NCBI GenBank assembly: GCA_002197995.1
Contig: NGZR01000004.1
Coordinates: 1,302,001-1,366,000, forward strand
DNA length: 64,000 nt
Source: Gaeumannomyces sp. JS-464
Taxonomy: Eukaryota; Ascomycota; Sordariomycetes; Magnaporthales; Magnaporthaceae
Direction of reading: 5' to 3'
The notes beneath the pieces were generated by a model. The model did no database searches. It was not told where the DNA came from and saw nothing but the letters and a program-made list of their open reading frames with translations. Each line of letters opens with the position of its first letter. The stretch's first letter is position 1. The position numbers and the translations under genes are program-made. Below are positions 34,817-44,369 of the stretch, piece after piece.

Positions 34817-35355
34817 TGTTATAATTAAAGGTTTACTTTTAAAGTAAAACATTTCGGGAGTAAATAAAATAATATCGTTACGTTTAAATGTAAAAAAACA
34901 CGTAATTTAAAAAGATAATTTAATTGTTTGTTTTAAAAAATGCTTAAAAGCTAACTTAAATTAACTAATGTTAAAACTTTAGTTAAAGCTATTTAAAACC
35001 ACAGGAAATCCATTTTTTATATACGATTTTTTTTTCTTTTTGCTAGTACCCAAATTTGTAGCTTTATTTTAAGTTTTTACAAATCCATAAATCCTTTTTG
35101 GATTTATCGCTTTATTTTAAGTTTTTACAAATTTATAAATCCTTTTTAAATTTATCGCTTTGTTTTAAATTCTTACAAATTTATAAATCCTTTTTAAATT
35201 TATCGTTTTATTTTAAGTTTTTATAAATTTATAAATCCTTTTTAAATTTTAAGTAATTTATTTAATTACGTAACTTTTATTTATAAATAAAGTAAAAGCA
35301 CCGTTTAAAGCTTTTTTTACTTTATGTTTTAAAAGTTTGCATGCTGGTTGTAATA
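34817..35355. repeat. Right LTR of gypsy B, with expanded subrepeats
   Basis: 539 bp, TGTTATAATTAAAGG to GCATGCTGGTTGTAATA (the terminal CA is mutated to TA). It is 97 bp longer than its partner because the approximately 48-bp subrepeat is present about four times instead of two. As the element is reversed, this is its 5' LTR. Confidence 0.9.
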
Positions 35356-35428
35356 ATAACTAACTTTAAAAGGGTAATAAGAAAAACCTAAAAAACTTAA
35401 TTTAAATTTCCTAATTTAATTAAATATA

Positions 35429-37287
35429 ACGTGGTTTACCACCGAGTTAAACAAATTACCGAGTTAAACACGCTTTTACGACTTTTAGTTAATTAACGCG
35501 CATATTAACTTAACAACGCTAAAAATCCATTTAACTTATTTAAAATTGTATATATTAAACATTTTTACTTTTTTTTTTTTAACAAATACACGCATTATGT
35601 CCGGTTTTACCGCAAATGTTATATCGCCGACAAGTTATCGTCGCCTTTTTTTTTAACTTTTATAATCGCGAATTCTTTATTATAATTACTTATTTAGCCT
35701 TTGTTTTTAAAACATTTCGTACTTTTTGGATAGTAAATAACCTTTTAAATCGAATACGTGTTTTTTTAACCTTTTAACGTTTGCTTAATGCTTTGTTCGC
35801 TTTTCGTAATTTAAAGCACTTTTTTTTAAAAGGTTAACCTAATGCATAATTACTTTAGCCTTTTTCGCAAACTGGTTTATAACCGTTAATATAAATATCG
35901 AAAAATTCTTTTAATAATTGGAAATTTAAATTTTAATATGCTTAAATTGCGAAATTGCTTTTTTAGCTATTTTAAACGTTTTAAACGTTTAAAATTTAGG
36001 GTTGTTTAAAAGCGTTTTTAAACGAATTAAAATTCGTAATTTTACATTTAGCTTTTTTAAAACCGAATTCGAATTAAAAAAAAGCAAAACAAGCTTTTTA
36101 AAAGCTTTTTTAAATGTTTTTTTTAATTATAAAATTAAAAAATACCGTTTTAAACGCCGAAAAAACTCGATTTTAATTACGTGGTTAACGTATAACTTTA
36201 TAAAGTTTTCGATTTATCCACCGTACGCTTTTTTTAACGGGTTAAAATATTTAACGTTAAGCGGTTAAAAAAGTAAAACGAATATAAAAATATGCAAAAC
36301 GTAATAATATTATATTTTTAATAATAAAATTCGAAATTTATCGAATAGTAGCTTTCGTATTCGTTTAGCATTAACAAACGATAAAAGCTTTTTATCGCGA
36401 TGCAATATGTTTATTAAAATGCTGGATTTATTTTAAACCGAGCTCGTTCGTAATCCACTTGTTAAAATTCGTTATAATAATTTAATCGCGTAAAAAGTCG
36501 GTTTTTAAATACCAATTAGCCAAATAGTACTGCTTTTTAACAATAATAATAAAAAAGGATTGTTTAACCGTAATAATTAACTTTTTAAATAACCGTAACT
36601 TATTTTCGATTGTTAAATTAACCCAGTTTTACTTTATTACGGTTTTTTAATATTAAAATAATTATAACGGCGGCGATTATATTTATAAAAAAACCGGTTT
36701 CGTTAAAATTGTAAATATCGTTATTTAAAATGCCATATTTAGCTATAATATTCCGTATAAAATCGAATTACACAAAAACGAGCTTAAAATTTTCGCATTT
36801 AGCTTTTTAATAGTCGTATTTTCGAATTTAACGCGTACTAAGCTTTACGCGGCGTTTAACGAATTTATTAACCCAGCATTTGTTAACGGCGCTCGCGTTA
36901 CGCTCGGCGAGCAATTAATTAGCCATATTTTTAATATTAAAAAGCTAAAAAGGAAATGCGCGAAAATCCAGCTCGAGTATGTATTTAACAAGCGCTTTTT
37001 TTTCAAAACTCCGTTAATTTTCGTAATTTGGGCATGCTATCGCGTTAAGTAGGTTAGCCGCGCTTCCGACACGTTAAAATCGATTTTGCAACCGAGTAAA
37101 TTTTACAACCTTCCGAATGTTTAGTTTTAAATTAAATTGCAAAGTTTAAAATGCAAGTATTACCCGGCTTTCGTCGTTTCCTATTAACATTGTTGTAAAT
37201 GAAAAAATTGGTTTAGAAAAAAAAGTGTCGCGTGGTTGCATATCGTGGCTTATTCGTTAATATAGCCCATTTATTAATAAACTACGT
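35429..37287 (-). mobile_element. Fot1/pogo-type DNA transposon, copy 1 (heavily mutated)
   Basis: 1,859 bp between TA dinucleotides (35,427-35,428 and 37,288-37,289). The left end ACGTGGTTTACCACCGAG and the right end (reverse complement ACGTAGTTTATTAATAAATG) correspond to the inverted repeats of the better preserved copy 2, and the interior aligns with it throughout. The transposase reads on the minus strand but no frame survives. The plus-strand ORF at 36,002-36,268 is an antisense shadow. Confidence 0.85.
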
Positions 37288-37988
37288 TATATGTATTTTA
37301 TTTAAAAAAATTATATTTTATAATTATTAAATAATTATGTAATTTATTAATATAAAAATTATATAATTAAAAAACTTTTATTTATACTTATCGATTAATA
37401 TAGCATTTTACTTTTTTAATTTTTATTCGATTTTTAATTGCGTTGTAAAAACAATGCGTTTATTAGTTTTTATATAAAAGTTTAAATGCGTAACAAAAAA
37501 AAGTGGCTAATGGGGGTGATTTAACTTAAATAATAATATAACGAAATAATTTCCCTTTTAAGCTTTCGATATATACTTTTTTATTTTTTACGATTATAAT
37601 TAATTTTTTTAATTGCTTTGCGAAAAGTCGCGTTTTATATAATTAAACTAGCGGAAACAAGGGGCTTTTTTAACTTATTCGAAAGGCGACGAGTTCGTCT
37701 CGGACCTGTTGGCCCGTTTTACGATCCTCGGGACTTGCTGGAACCCACCGGTGGCACGAGGATACGCTCGCCATGGTTTTAGGCAGCCACGCTTCGGACC
37801 CGTACCCACGCGGGCGACAAGCTACTGCCTCTCCGCCAGCAAGCACGCAAGCACCAGGCTCGGGCGCAAAGAGCACTGCTAGTAAACCAGCTAGCCCGGG
37901 GAGAGTCCCATCCCAGCCACTGCGGGAGGTCTTCTAACACGTCCAAACGGGCGACCTTATTATACGCTGGATAGTGCACCCGGCCTAG
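37288..37988. other. Boundary stretch: AT-rich tail into a GC-normal pocket
   Basis: Bases 37,290 to about 37,675 are AT-rich without coding signal. Composition switches to GC-balanced near 37,676. The next 300 bases have no convincing frame and probably belong to the decayed upstream part of the HET-type gene. Confidence 0.5.
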
Positions 37989-38516
37989 CCAACCCAGGAG
38001 GAGGATTACAAAAACTGGACCTCGTTCCTGGCTGAAGTGGCGGCCTGCGTGGCTGTCGACGGCGAGGGCAGCAGCAAGTCCCTGCCTGTCCGCGACGCGG
38101 CCTTCTGGCGTAGGCACGACGCCGGGCTGCCGTTTGCCAACGCTGTTGCCAGCTGCGCCGTCGGGCGCCGCGTGTGTGTCACGGAAACCGGCCGGTTGGG
38201 CTGTGTGCCGCCGCTGTGCCGGGTTGGGGACCAGGTGATGTTAATTCACGGGGCGTTTACGCCGTTTGTTGTCAGGAGGATTCCGGCGGAGACGGGTACG
38301 GGCAGCCAGTGTGTAAACCACCTAAAAGGAGCTGGGAGCAGCCTCCACGAGTTGGTCCTTGCTACATGCACGGCATCATGGATGCAGAGGCACTTTTGGA
38401 AACCGGTAGCCAGGATGCGGCGCAGCTTACCTTCGTTTGATGCGATGGCTTTGGTGCTAGTTGTTCCCAGCACGCACACACATGCCTTTGGGTGTAGCGC
38501 TTACCACTGTGACTAG
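37989..38516 (+). pseudogene. C-terminal fragment of a HET-domain (heterokaryon incompatibility) protein
   Basis: The frame is open from just after a TAG (37,986) to a stop at 38,514-38,516 with no ATG near its start. It reads EEDYKNWTSFLAEVAACVAVD and then GRRVCVTETGRLGCVPPLCR with VGDQVMLIHGAFTPFVVRR. The GRR-F-VTE-G-LG...GD-V-L-GG--PFVLR pattern is the characteristic C-terminal tail of fungal HET proteins, which trigger cell death after fusion of unlike strains. The HET domain itself is missing, so this is a 5'-truncated relic. The part after about 38,300 looks like divergent or frameshifted tail. Confidence 0.65.
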
Positions 38517-38870
38517 CTATTAGTGGGCCTCCCACAGGTAAAACGGCACACCGGTTACCCTAAAAGCAGCAGGCTGCCATGCTTCCCACACCCTTGCTGC
38601 ATTCCAAGCGTATTGCCAACAAAGCATTGCATGTGACAGCCTGTCCAGCCTTTAGCCAATAAACAGCTTTGGCCCGCCCGCCTCACTTTTTCTTTTCTAA
38701 TCCAACCCCCCCTCTCCTCTCGTGAAAAAAAGTCCACCACAAACACTCCTCGTTTTAACAGAACCTAACAATAACTGGTTCCAGCACACTTCATAACCAT
38801 CCTTTTGGCTGTTTTGCGAAAGCAACTAAAATCTGCAAGCCTTCACCCGCGAGAAATCACGCGCATCACC
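38517..38870 (+). promoter_or_regulatory. Upstream region of the dynamin-like gene
   Basis: GC-balanced spacer between the HET relic and the dynamin-like gene, with CT-rich and CAAC/CACA-rich patches typical of fungal promoters (for example 38,690-38,770). No gene is seen on either strand. Confidence 0.4.
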
Positions 38871-40601
38871 ATGACCGCGGGAGACGCGTCCGGCCCCGAT
38901 CTCCAGTCTAAGGAGAACCGAGTACTGTTCGATATCGTCGACAAACTCCGCTCTTATGGAATCGGAAAAGTCATCGACCTGCCTGAGATCATCGTTTGCG
39001 GCGATCAATCCGCAGGCAAAAGCTCGGTGCTTAAAGCCATCTCGGGACATCCATTCCCGACCAAAGATGGCGTCTGCACCCGCTTCGCGACCGAACTGGT
39101 CCTGCGCCGGGAGCCAAAATCCAAGTTTAAGGTCTCCATCAAGTCGGGTTCCAAGCGGTCTCCGGAAGATGCCGAGCGACTACGCGCTTTCTCTAACACC
39201 ATCGGTTCCGAGCAACCACTCAACGAGGTCGTGGAGGCAGCCAAGGAAGCGATGCGCCTGTCGTCCGACTCGAAGCGCTTTAGCGATGACGTCCTGCGCG
39301 TTGAGATCTGCGGCCCCAACCAGGCCCACCTAACCATGGTCGACCTGCCTGGCATTTTCCGCGCCGGCAGCTCCGAGCAGTCTGTTAAGGACGTCAATAC
39401 TGTCAGGGACATGGTACGCCAGGCCATGGAGCGCCCCCGCAGCATTATCCTGGCCGTCGTTTCGGCCAGCAACGAGTACAGCAACCAAGAAATAACCGAG
39501 TTGGCGCGCGAGTTCGACCCGGACAAAACCCGCACGCTTGGCCTCATCACAAAGCCCGACAAGCTCGAAGAGGGCTCACTCTCCGAGCAGTTCTACATCA
39601 AGCTCGCCCGCAACCAAGAGGTCCACCTAAAGCTGGGTTGGCATGTCCTGCGCAATGGAGGCAGAAATGACGAGGACGGTGCCGACACTCGGGATAAGGT
39701 CGAGGAGACGTTCTTTTCCGAGGGCGCTTGGCGCTCTGTGGACCCTTCCCTCCTCGGTGTCTCTTCCTTACGCAAACGACTCAGCGTAGTGCTAGGGGAG
39801 CAAATTTTGGAGTACATCCCGTCGCTTTGCGAGGACGTGATGAACAGCATCCGCGAGTGTGAAAACGCCCTCACAAAGCTCGGAAACCCACGAAGCAACC
39901 TGGAAGAGCAGCGACGGTACCTCCTCGGCATTAGCCAGCGCTTTTCAGCACTAATGACCGCTGCCATCGATGGTAACTATAGCAACAACTTTTTCGGCGA
40001 CGCGATGTCGGACGAGGGCTATACTAAGCGCATCCGGGCCGTGGTTCAAAATATACTGAGCGACTTTAGTTACATCGTTCACGCGAAGGGGAAACTCCAG
40101 GTGATTATTAACGACGACGAGGAGCCGTCACCCGACACGACATCCGAGGAAATCCAGCGGTCAGTCTACCTTGAGGAAGTGAATTCCCTGATGAAGAGGA
40201 GCAGGGGCCGCGAGCTCCCGGGAACTTTTAACCCCCTTATCATTGGCGACCTTTTCAGGAAGCAGTGCCAGCCTTGGAAGGAGCTTGCGACATCCACGAC
40301 AAGGGAGATTGTTGAGGCTGTAGGCCGGATGGCTTTGGCAGCGCTTGGCCACGCCGCACTCGGCGAAACGGTCGGTGGCATCTCGGCCATCGTGGCCGAG
40401 GGCATCGAGAAGCGACAGCGCCAGCTGGACAGCAAAGTGCAGGAGATCCTGACTGCCCATTGGCCACCCAATCACCTACAACACCTTACTCCAATATGGT
40501 GCAAGAGGATCAGGAAGGTCGTCGGGCACAGGTCCTGGAGAAGGCAATTCCGTCCAGGGGGAGCTCACCCTGGCTACGAAGATGAAAGGCACTGTGGTTA
40601 A
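38871..40601 (+). CDS. Dynamin-like (Mx/Vps1-type) GTPase, N-terminal and middle domains; reading frame broken after about 40,460
   Basis: I choose ATG 38,871 (context ATCACCATGA) over the in-frame ATG at 38,805. The GTPase domain is complete: P-loop GDQSAGKS (44-51), a switch Thr in GVCTRF, DLPG (158-161) and TKPD (227-230), followed by a helical middle domain to about residue 530. Dynamins hydrolyse GTP to remodel or bind membranes; fungal Mx-like paralogues have unknown roles. The natural frame ends at QEILTAH. The conserved GHPITYN that should follow is in frame +1 (40,462), VQEDQEGRRAQVLEKAI in the third frame (40,499), and TLEEKASGLAIDYSEAYYR back in frame +1 (to 40,716). Three indels within about 100 bp thus disconnect the GTPase effector domain. 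As assembled, the ORF ends in 46 unrelated residues. Confidence 0.82.
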   Translation: MTAGDASGPDLQSKENRVLFDIVDKLRSYGIGKVIDLPEIIVCGDQSAGKSSVLKAISGHPFPTKDGVCTRFATELVLRREPKSKFKVSIKSGSKRSPEDAERLRAFSNTIGSEQPLNEVVEAAKEAMRLSSDSKRFSDDVLRVEICGPNQAHLTMVDLPGIFRAGSSEQSVKDVNTVRDMVRQAMERPRSIILAVVSASNEYSNQEITELAREFDPDKTRTLGLITKPDKLEEGSLSEQFYIKLARNQEVHLKLGWHVLRNGGRNDEDGADTRDKVEETFFSEGAWRSVDPSLLGVSSLRKRLSVVLGEQILEYIPSLCEDVMNSIRECENALTKLGNPRSNLEEQRRYLLGISQRFSALMTAAIDGNYSNNFFGDAMSDEGYTKRIRAVVQNILSDFSYIVHAKGKLQVIINDDEEPSPDTTSEEIQRSVYLEEVNSLMKRSRGRELPGTFNPLIIGDLFRKQCQPWKELATSTTREIVEAVGRMALAALGHAALGETVGGISAIVAEGIEKRQRQLDSKVQEILTAHWPPNHLQHLTPIWCKRIRKVVGHRSWRRQFRPGGAHPGYEDERHCG

Positions 40602-40808
40602 AGACCCCGACAACAACATTCCAATTCCTCTGGTTTCAAGTGTCTTTTCCAAGTTCCAAACCTTGGAAGAGAAAGCAAGCGGATTGGCGATCGACTACTC
40701 AGAGGCATACTACAGGGCAAGCACCAAGCTTTAGGCATTTAGGCCTTTTTATCGACCTGTTTATCCTAGGGCCAGCTTGCTAACAAGTTTCACCGACCAT
40801 TGCAACAG

Positions 40809-41250
40809 ATCGCCCGCAAGAGATTCATCGACGACTTCGCCGACCTAGCCGTCGAGCAACAGCTCATTCGGCACCTGCCTAACCTTTTCACCCCGGAGAT
40901 GATCTTTGGCCTTACGAGCGACCAAGCTTCCGCTTTGGCCTCAGAGAGCGAGCAGGTAGTGGAAGAGCGAATCCGCTGCCAGGAGCTGCTCCCTGCCCTT
41001 CAAAAGAGCATGCAAGACCTAAGGCGCCTGCGCGGCGCTCGCATTAACAGCAAGAACCATGGGGTTATAAGTAAGTCTTAACTTACCAACCATCTTACCT
41101 TTTACTGTTGCGACGTTATTTAAAGACGACAAGCTTCCTGTCACGAGCGTAAGGTTCGGCTTAGTGTTTGGTTTTACGCATTGCTAATCATCTTTTTTCT
41201 TTTAGACGCACACGTTTTTGACTCCGAGTCCACCTCCATTTGCGGAAGCG
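40809..41250 (+). pseudogene. GTPase effector domain exons of the dynamin-like gene
   Basis: The text IARKRFIDDFADLAVEQQLI and RHLPNLFTPE is the dynamin effector domain. It follows EAYYR exactly if a GC-AG intron is removed (40,717-40,808, donor GCAAGC, acceptor CAACAG). A second intron (41,071-41,205, donor GTAAGT, branch-like GCTAATC, acceptor TTTTAG) leads to a last exon beginning AHVFDSESTSICGS. That exon runs into a gypsy chromodomain fragment at about 41,250, so the original 3' end is lost. Together with the frame breaks upstream, the gene looks inactivated unless the indels are sequencing errors. Confidence 0.7.
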
Positions 41251-41643
41251 ACAGTTCACAAGGTTGGTTTCGTTTTCCCATGTGTTTTCTTCATGGCCGT
41301 ACCCTTTCCATTCGATTAGGTACCGTTTGGACCTTCGCTTCGTGCGTTCGTCCAAGATTTCCTCGACCTCGTACTCGTGTTTTGGGTCGACTTCCACTAA
41401 CTCGTTTAATTTTGTTTTAGGTAGCGCTGGTTCGAGTAGGAGAACGTAAAAAACTGGGTGGGATTTTATAGTTAGTGGTAGCCGGAGTTTGTAGTTAGCT
41501 TTTAAAACTCGTTTTTATACTTTAAAAGGTTTTAACCTTTTGTAATCCAGTTTGTCGCTTCGTCGTTTTATTTTAATATTTTGGCGAAAAAGATAAACGC
41601 TATCCCACTTTTTAAAAGTCGGTTTTTCGATTTTTTTTTCCTG
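41251..41643 (-). mobile_element. Gypsy fragment F (chromodomain and integrase tail)
   Basis: It reads on the minus strand: IKS..FYV-like integrase end, then EVDPKHEYEVEEILDERT and KRYLIEWKGYGHEENTW, an unusually well preserved chromodomain within an open frame (41,188-41,397). Homology to gypsy B stops near 41,643 and at the dynamin junction near 41,250; there are no LTRs. Its low mutation load contrasts with the other gypsy copies. Confidence 0.82.
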
Positions 41644-41702
41644 TTAATTTATTTTGCTATGCGTTAGCGTGCGTTTTTAAGTTTTATTTACAAGTTTTTA
41701 TA

Positions 41703-43563
41703 ACGTAGTTCACCACCGAACGATACATACCACCGAGCGACACACCCACACCCGACCTCCGGTTAATTAACGCGCATGCCAACCTAACAACGCCAGCAAT
41801 CCATTTAAACTATTCGGAACTGTATATATCGGACGTTTTTACTTCTTCCTGGCAGGTGCGCGCATTATGTCCGGTTTTGCCGCAGGTGCCACATCGCCGA
41901 CGAATCGTCGTTGCCTTTTTTTCCTAACCCCCATGGTCGCGCATTTTTTGCTATAACTATCCATCCAGCTCCTTTTAATCCAAAACACCTCGTATCTTTT
42001 CGACAGTATGTAACCCTTTTTACCGGATACGTGTTTTTTTGGCCTTCCGGCGTTTGCTTAGCGTTTTATTCGCCTTTCGTAATTTGGAGTTTTTTTCCTC
42101 CAAAAGGCTAACCCGATGCATAATTGCTTTGGCCTTTTTCGTTAATTGGTTTACAGCCGATAGTATAAGCGACGAAAAGCTGCTTTAGTAATTGGAAATC
42201 CGAATTTTAATATATTCGGATTGCGAAATTGCATCCTTAGCTATTTGGGGCGTTTTGGAGGTTTAAAGTTCGGCGTCGTTTAAAGGCTCCCTCGGGGGAG
42301 TTGGAATTCGTAACTTTATATCCAGCTTTTCCAAAACCGAATCCGGATTAAAAAAAGCAAAGCCAGCTTTTCGGAAACCTTTTTGGATATTTTTTTCGGT
42401 TATGGAATTAAAAAATGCCGCTTTAAACGCCGAAAGGAACTCGATTTTAATTACGTGGTTAACGTGTAATTTTATTAAGTTTTCGATTTATTAACCGTAC
42501 GCTTTTTTTAGCGGGTTAAAGCATTTAACGTTAAACGGCTAAAAGAAATAAAACGAATGCGAAGGCATGCAAAGCGTAACGATGTTATATTCCTAATAAT
42601 AAAGCTTAAAATCCGTCGAATGGTGGCTTTTATGCCCGTTTAGCATTAATAAACGATAGGACCCTTTTTTGCGGGTTGCAATGTGTTTATCGAAATGCCG
42701 AATTTATTTTAAACTGAGTTTATTCGTAATTTACCCGTTAGCATTCGTTAAAATAACCTAATCGCGTAAAAAGCCGGTTTTCGAATACTAATTAGCCAAA
42801 TAGTATTACCTTTTAACGATAATAAAAAAAAGGATCGTTTAACCGTAATAATTAACCTTTTGAATAATTATAACCTATTCCCGGTTACTAAGCTAAACCA
42901 GCTTTGCTTTATTACGGCTTTTCGATATTATAATAACTATAACGGCGGCGATTATGCCTATAAAAAAGCCGGTTTCGTCGAAATTGTAAATATCGTTATT
43001 TAAAATGCCATATTTAGCTATAATGTTTTGCATAAGGTCGAATTAGGCAAAAACGAGCTTAAGATTTTCGCATTTGGCCTTTTGGTAGTTATATTTTCGA
43101 ATCCAGCGCGTACCGAGCTCCGGGCGGCGTTTAACGAACCTCGCGACCCAATTGGTCCCGATAGTGCCCGCGTCGCGTTTAGCGAGCAATCGGTTGGCCA
43201 TATTTTTAATACCAAAAGGCCGGGGAAAAAATGCGCGAAAATCCAGCTTAAATATATACTTAATAAACGCCTCCTTTTCGGATTCCGTTAATTTCCGAAA
43301 GTTAAGCATGCTATTTCGTCGAGCAGGCTTACCGCGCTTTCGTTTGGCAAAAGTGGCGAACGCGACCGAATAGATTTTAGCGGCGGCCCGGATGCTTAGT
43401 TTTAGGTTTAATCGCAAAGTTTGGAAAGCGAAAATTAATCGGCTTTCGTAGCTGTGGTTTGGTATGCTTATCGGTGGAGAAATTGGAAGCAAAAAAAGAT
43501 GTGTCGCGTTTTCGCGATTCGTATGTCGCTCGGTAATGTGTGTCGTTCGGTGGTAAACTACGT
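41703..43563 (-). mobile_element. Fot1/pogo-type DNA transposon, copy 2
   Basis: 1,861 bp flanked by TA (41,701-41,702 and 43,564-43,565). The ends are about 46-bp inverted repeats (ACGTAGTTYACCACCGAACG, continuing GAYACAY..ACCGAGCGACA) differing mainly by transitions. The minus-strand transposase starts near 43,492 with a psq/CENP-B-type helix-turn-helix region and has the DDE-domain opening FDETGFFIG near 42,960. Stops and frameshifts abound; it is non-functional but less decayed than copy 1. Confidence 0.92.
43043..43492 (-). pseudogene. Fot1/pogo transposase N-terminal fragment
   Basis: A 149-codon open segment: LRLNLKLSIRAAAKIYSV is the psq-type DNA-binding helix region, and KLTESEKEAFIKYIFKLD with GTNWVARFVKRRPELGTRW is the CENP-B/Tc5-type second DNA-binding domain. 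The DDE catalytic part lies downstream in broken frames. Confidence 0.88.
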
Positions 43564-43887
43564 TATAGTTATTTAAATTTCGTAATTTGTAATTTCGTTA
43601 TTAAAACACGTCGTTTTACTTTTAGTTTATTATACATTGTTAATATAAATTTAAAGTTCGCGTAAAACGGGGAAACTTTCGTGTTTTCGTAAATTGCATT
43701 ATTATACGCATATTATGCTATTAAAAAAAGTTGTACTTAATGGTTTTAGCTATAACGTGGTTTATTACGGAGTAAATTAAACCACTAAGTGGATTATTAA
43801 CACGCGTTTACGTGTTAATTAAACTTTATTTATAAACATTTTTACAATAAACAATGGTAAACATAAGCGACGAAAGCAGGATTATCT
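43564..43887. other. AT-rich spacer with an orphan Fot1-type end
   Basis: Around 43,762-43,830 the sequence TATAACGTGGTTTATTACGG resembles the left inverted repeat of the Fot1 copies but stops without an element body. The rest is AT-rich and shows nothing. Confidence 0.5.
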
Positions 43888-44369
43888 TATTACGATTAGC
43901 ATGCAAACTTTAAAAACAAAAAAAGAGGGGCTTTAAATGGCACCTTTACCCCACTTTTAAAAATATATAAAAGTTACGTAACCAGGCAAATTACTTAAAA
44001 AGGATTTGTGGATTTGTAAAAACTCGGGACAAAGCAACAAATTTAAAAAGGATTTGTAAATTTGTAAAAACTCGAAACAAAGCGACAAATCCAAAAAGGA
44101 TTTATAAATTTGCGAAAATTTAAAATAAAGCTATAAATTTAAACAAAAGGGTAAAAAAAACCAGGTATATAAAAAATAAGTATCCTACCTTTTTTAAATA
44201 GTTCGAATTAAAACTTTTATATTAGTTAACTTAAATTAACTCGAAGGCACCCTTTTAAGTAAGCAATTAAACTACTATTACCAAATTTACTAAACTTTTT
44301 AGCAAACGTACTGTTTTAAACACCTTTTTTAAGCGGCTTTACTTTAAAAGCAAAAGCTTATTTATAACA
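43888..44369 (+). repeat. 5' LTR of gypsy E
   Basis: 482 bp, from TATTACGATTAGCATGC (the initial TG mutated to TA) to TTATTTATAACA. It carries the approximately 48-bp AAATCC..TTGTAAAAACTC subrepeats about three times. Confidence 0.82.

Larger units (their letters stand above)
28136..35355 (-). mobile_element. Gypsy element B, full length 7,220 bp, TSD ATAAC
   Basis: The element is bounded by two LTRs (28,136-28,577 and 34,817-35,355) and by a perfect 5-bp duplication ATAAC at 28,131-28,135 and 35,356-35,360. It reads on the minus strand: gag near 34.7-33.8 kb, a zinc knuckle relic near 33,850 (GKCFKYG.TGHIK), protease, reverse transcriptase (around 31.6 kb), RNase H, integrase, and a chromodomain at 29,638-29,381. 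It is riddled with stops and very AT-rich, consistent with RIP; it can no longer encode proteins. Confidence 0.93.

Noticed and set aside
36002..36268. Lys/Phe-rich 88-codon plus-strand ORF
   Set aside because: Lies antisense inside Fot1 copy 1; AT-rich DNA yields such frames by chance.
19685..37670. Mitochondrial or other organellar DNA insertion suggested by very low GC
   Set aside because: Gypsy, LINE and Fot1 domains with LTRs and target duplications explain the sequence; no organellar genes are visible.
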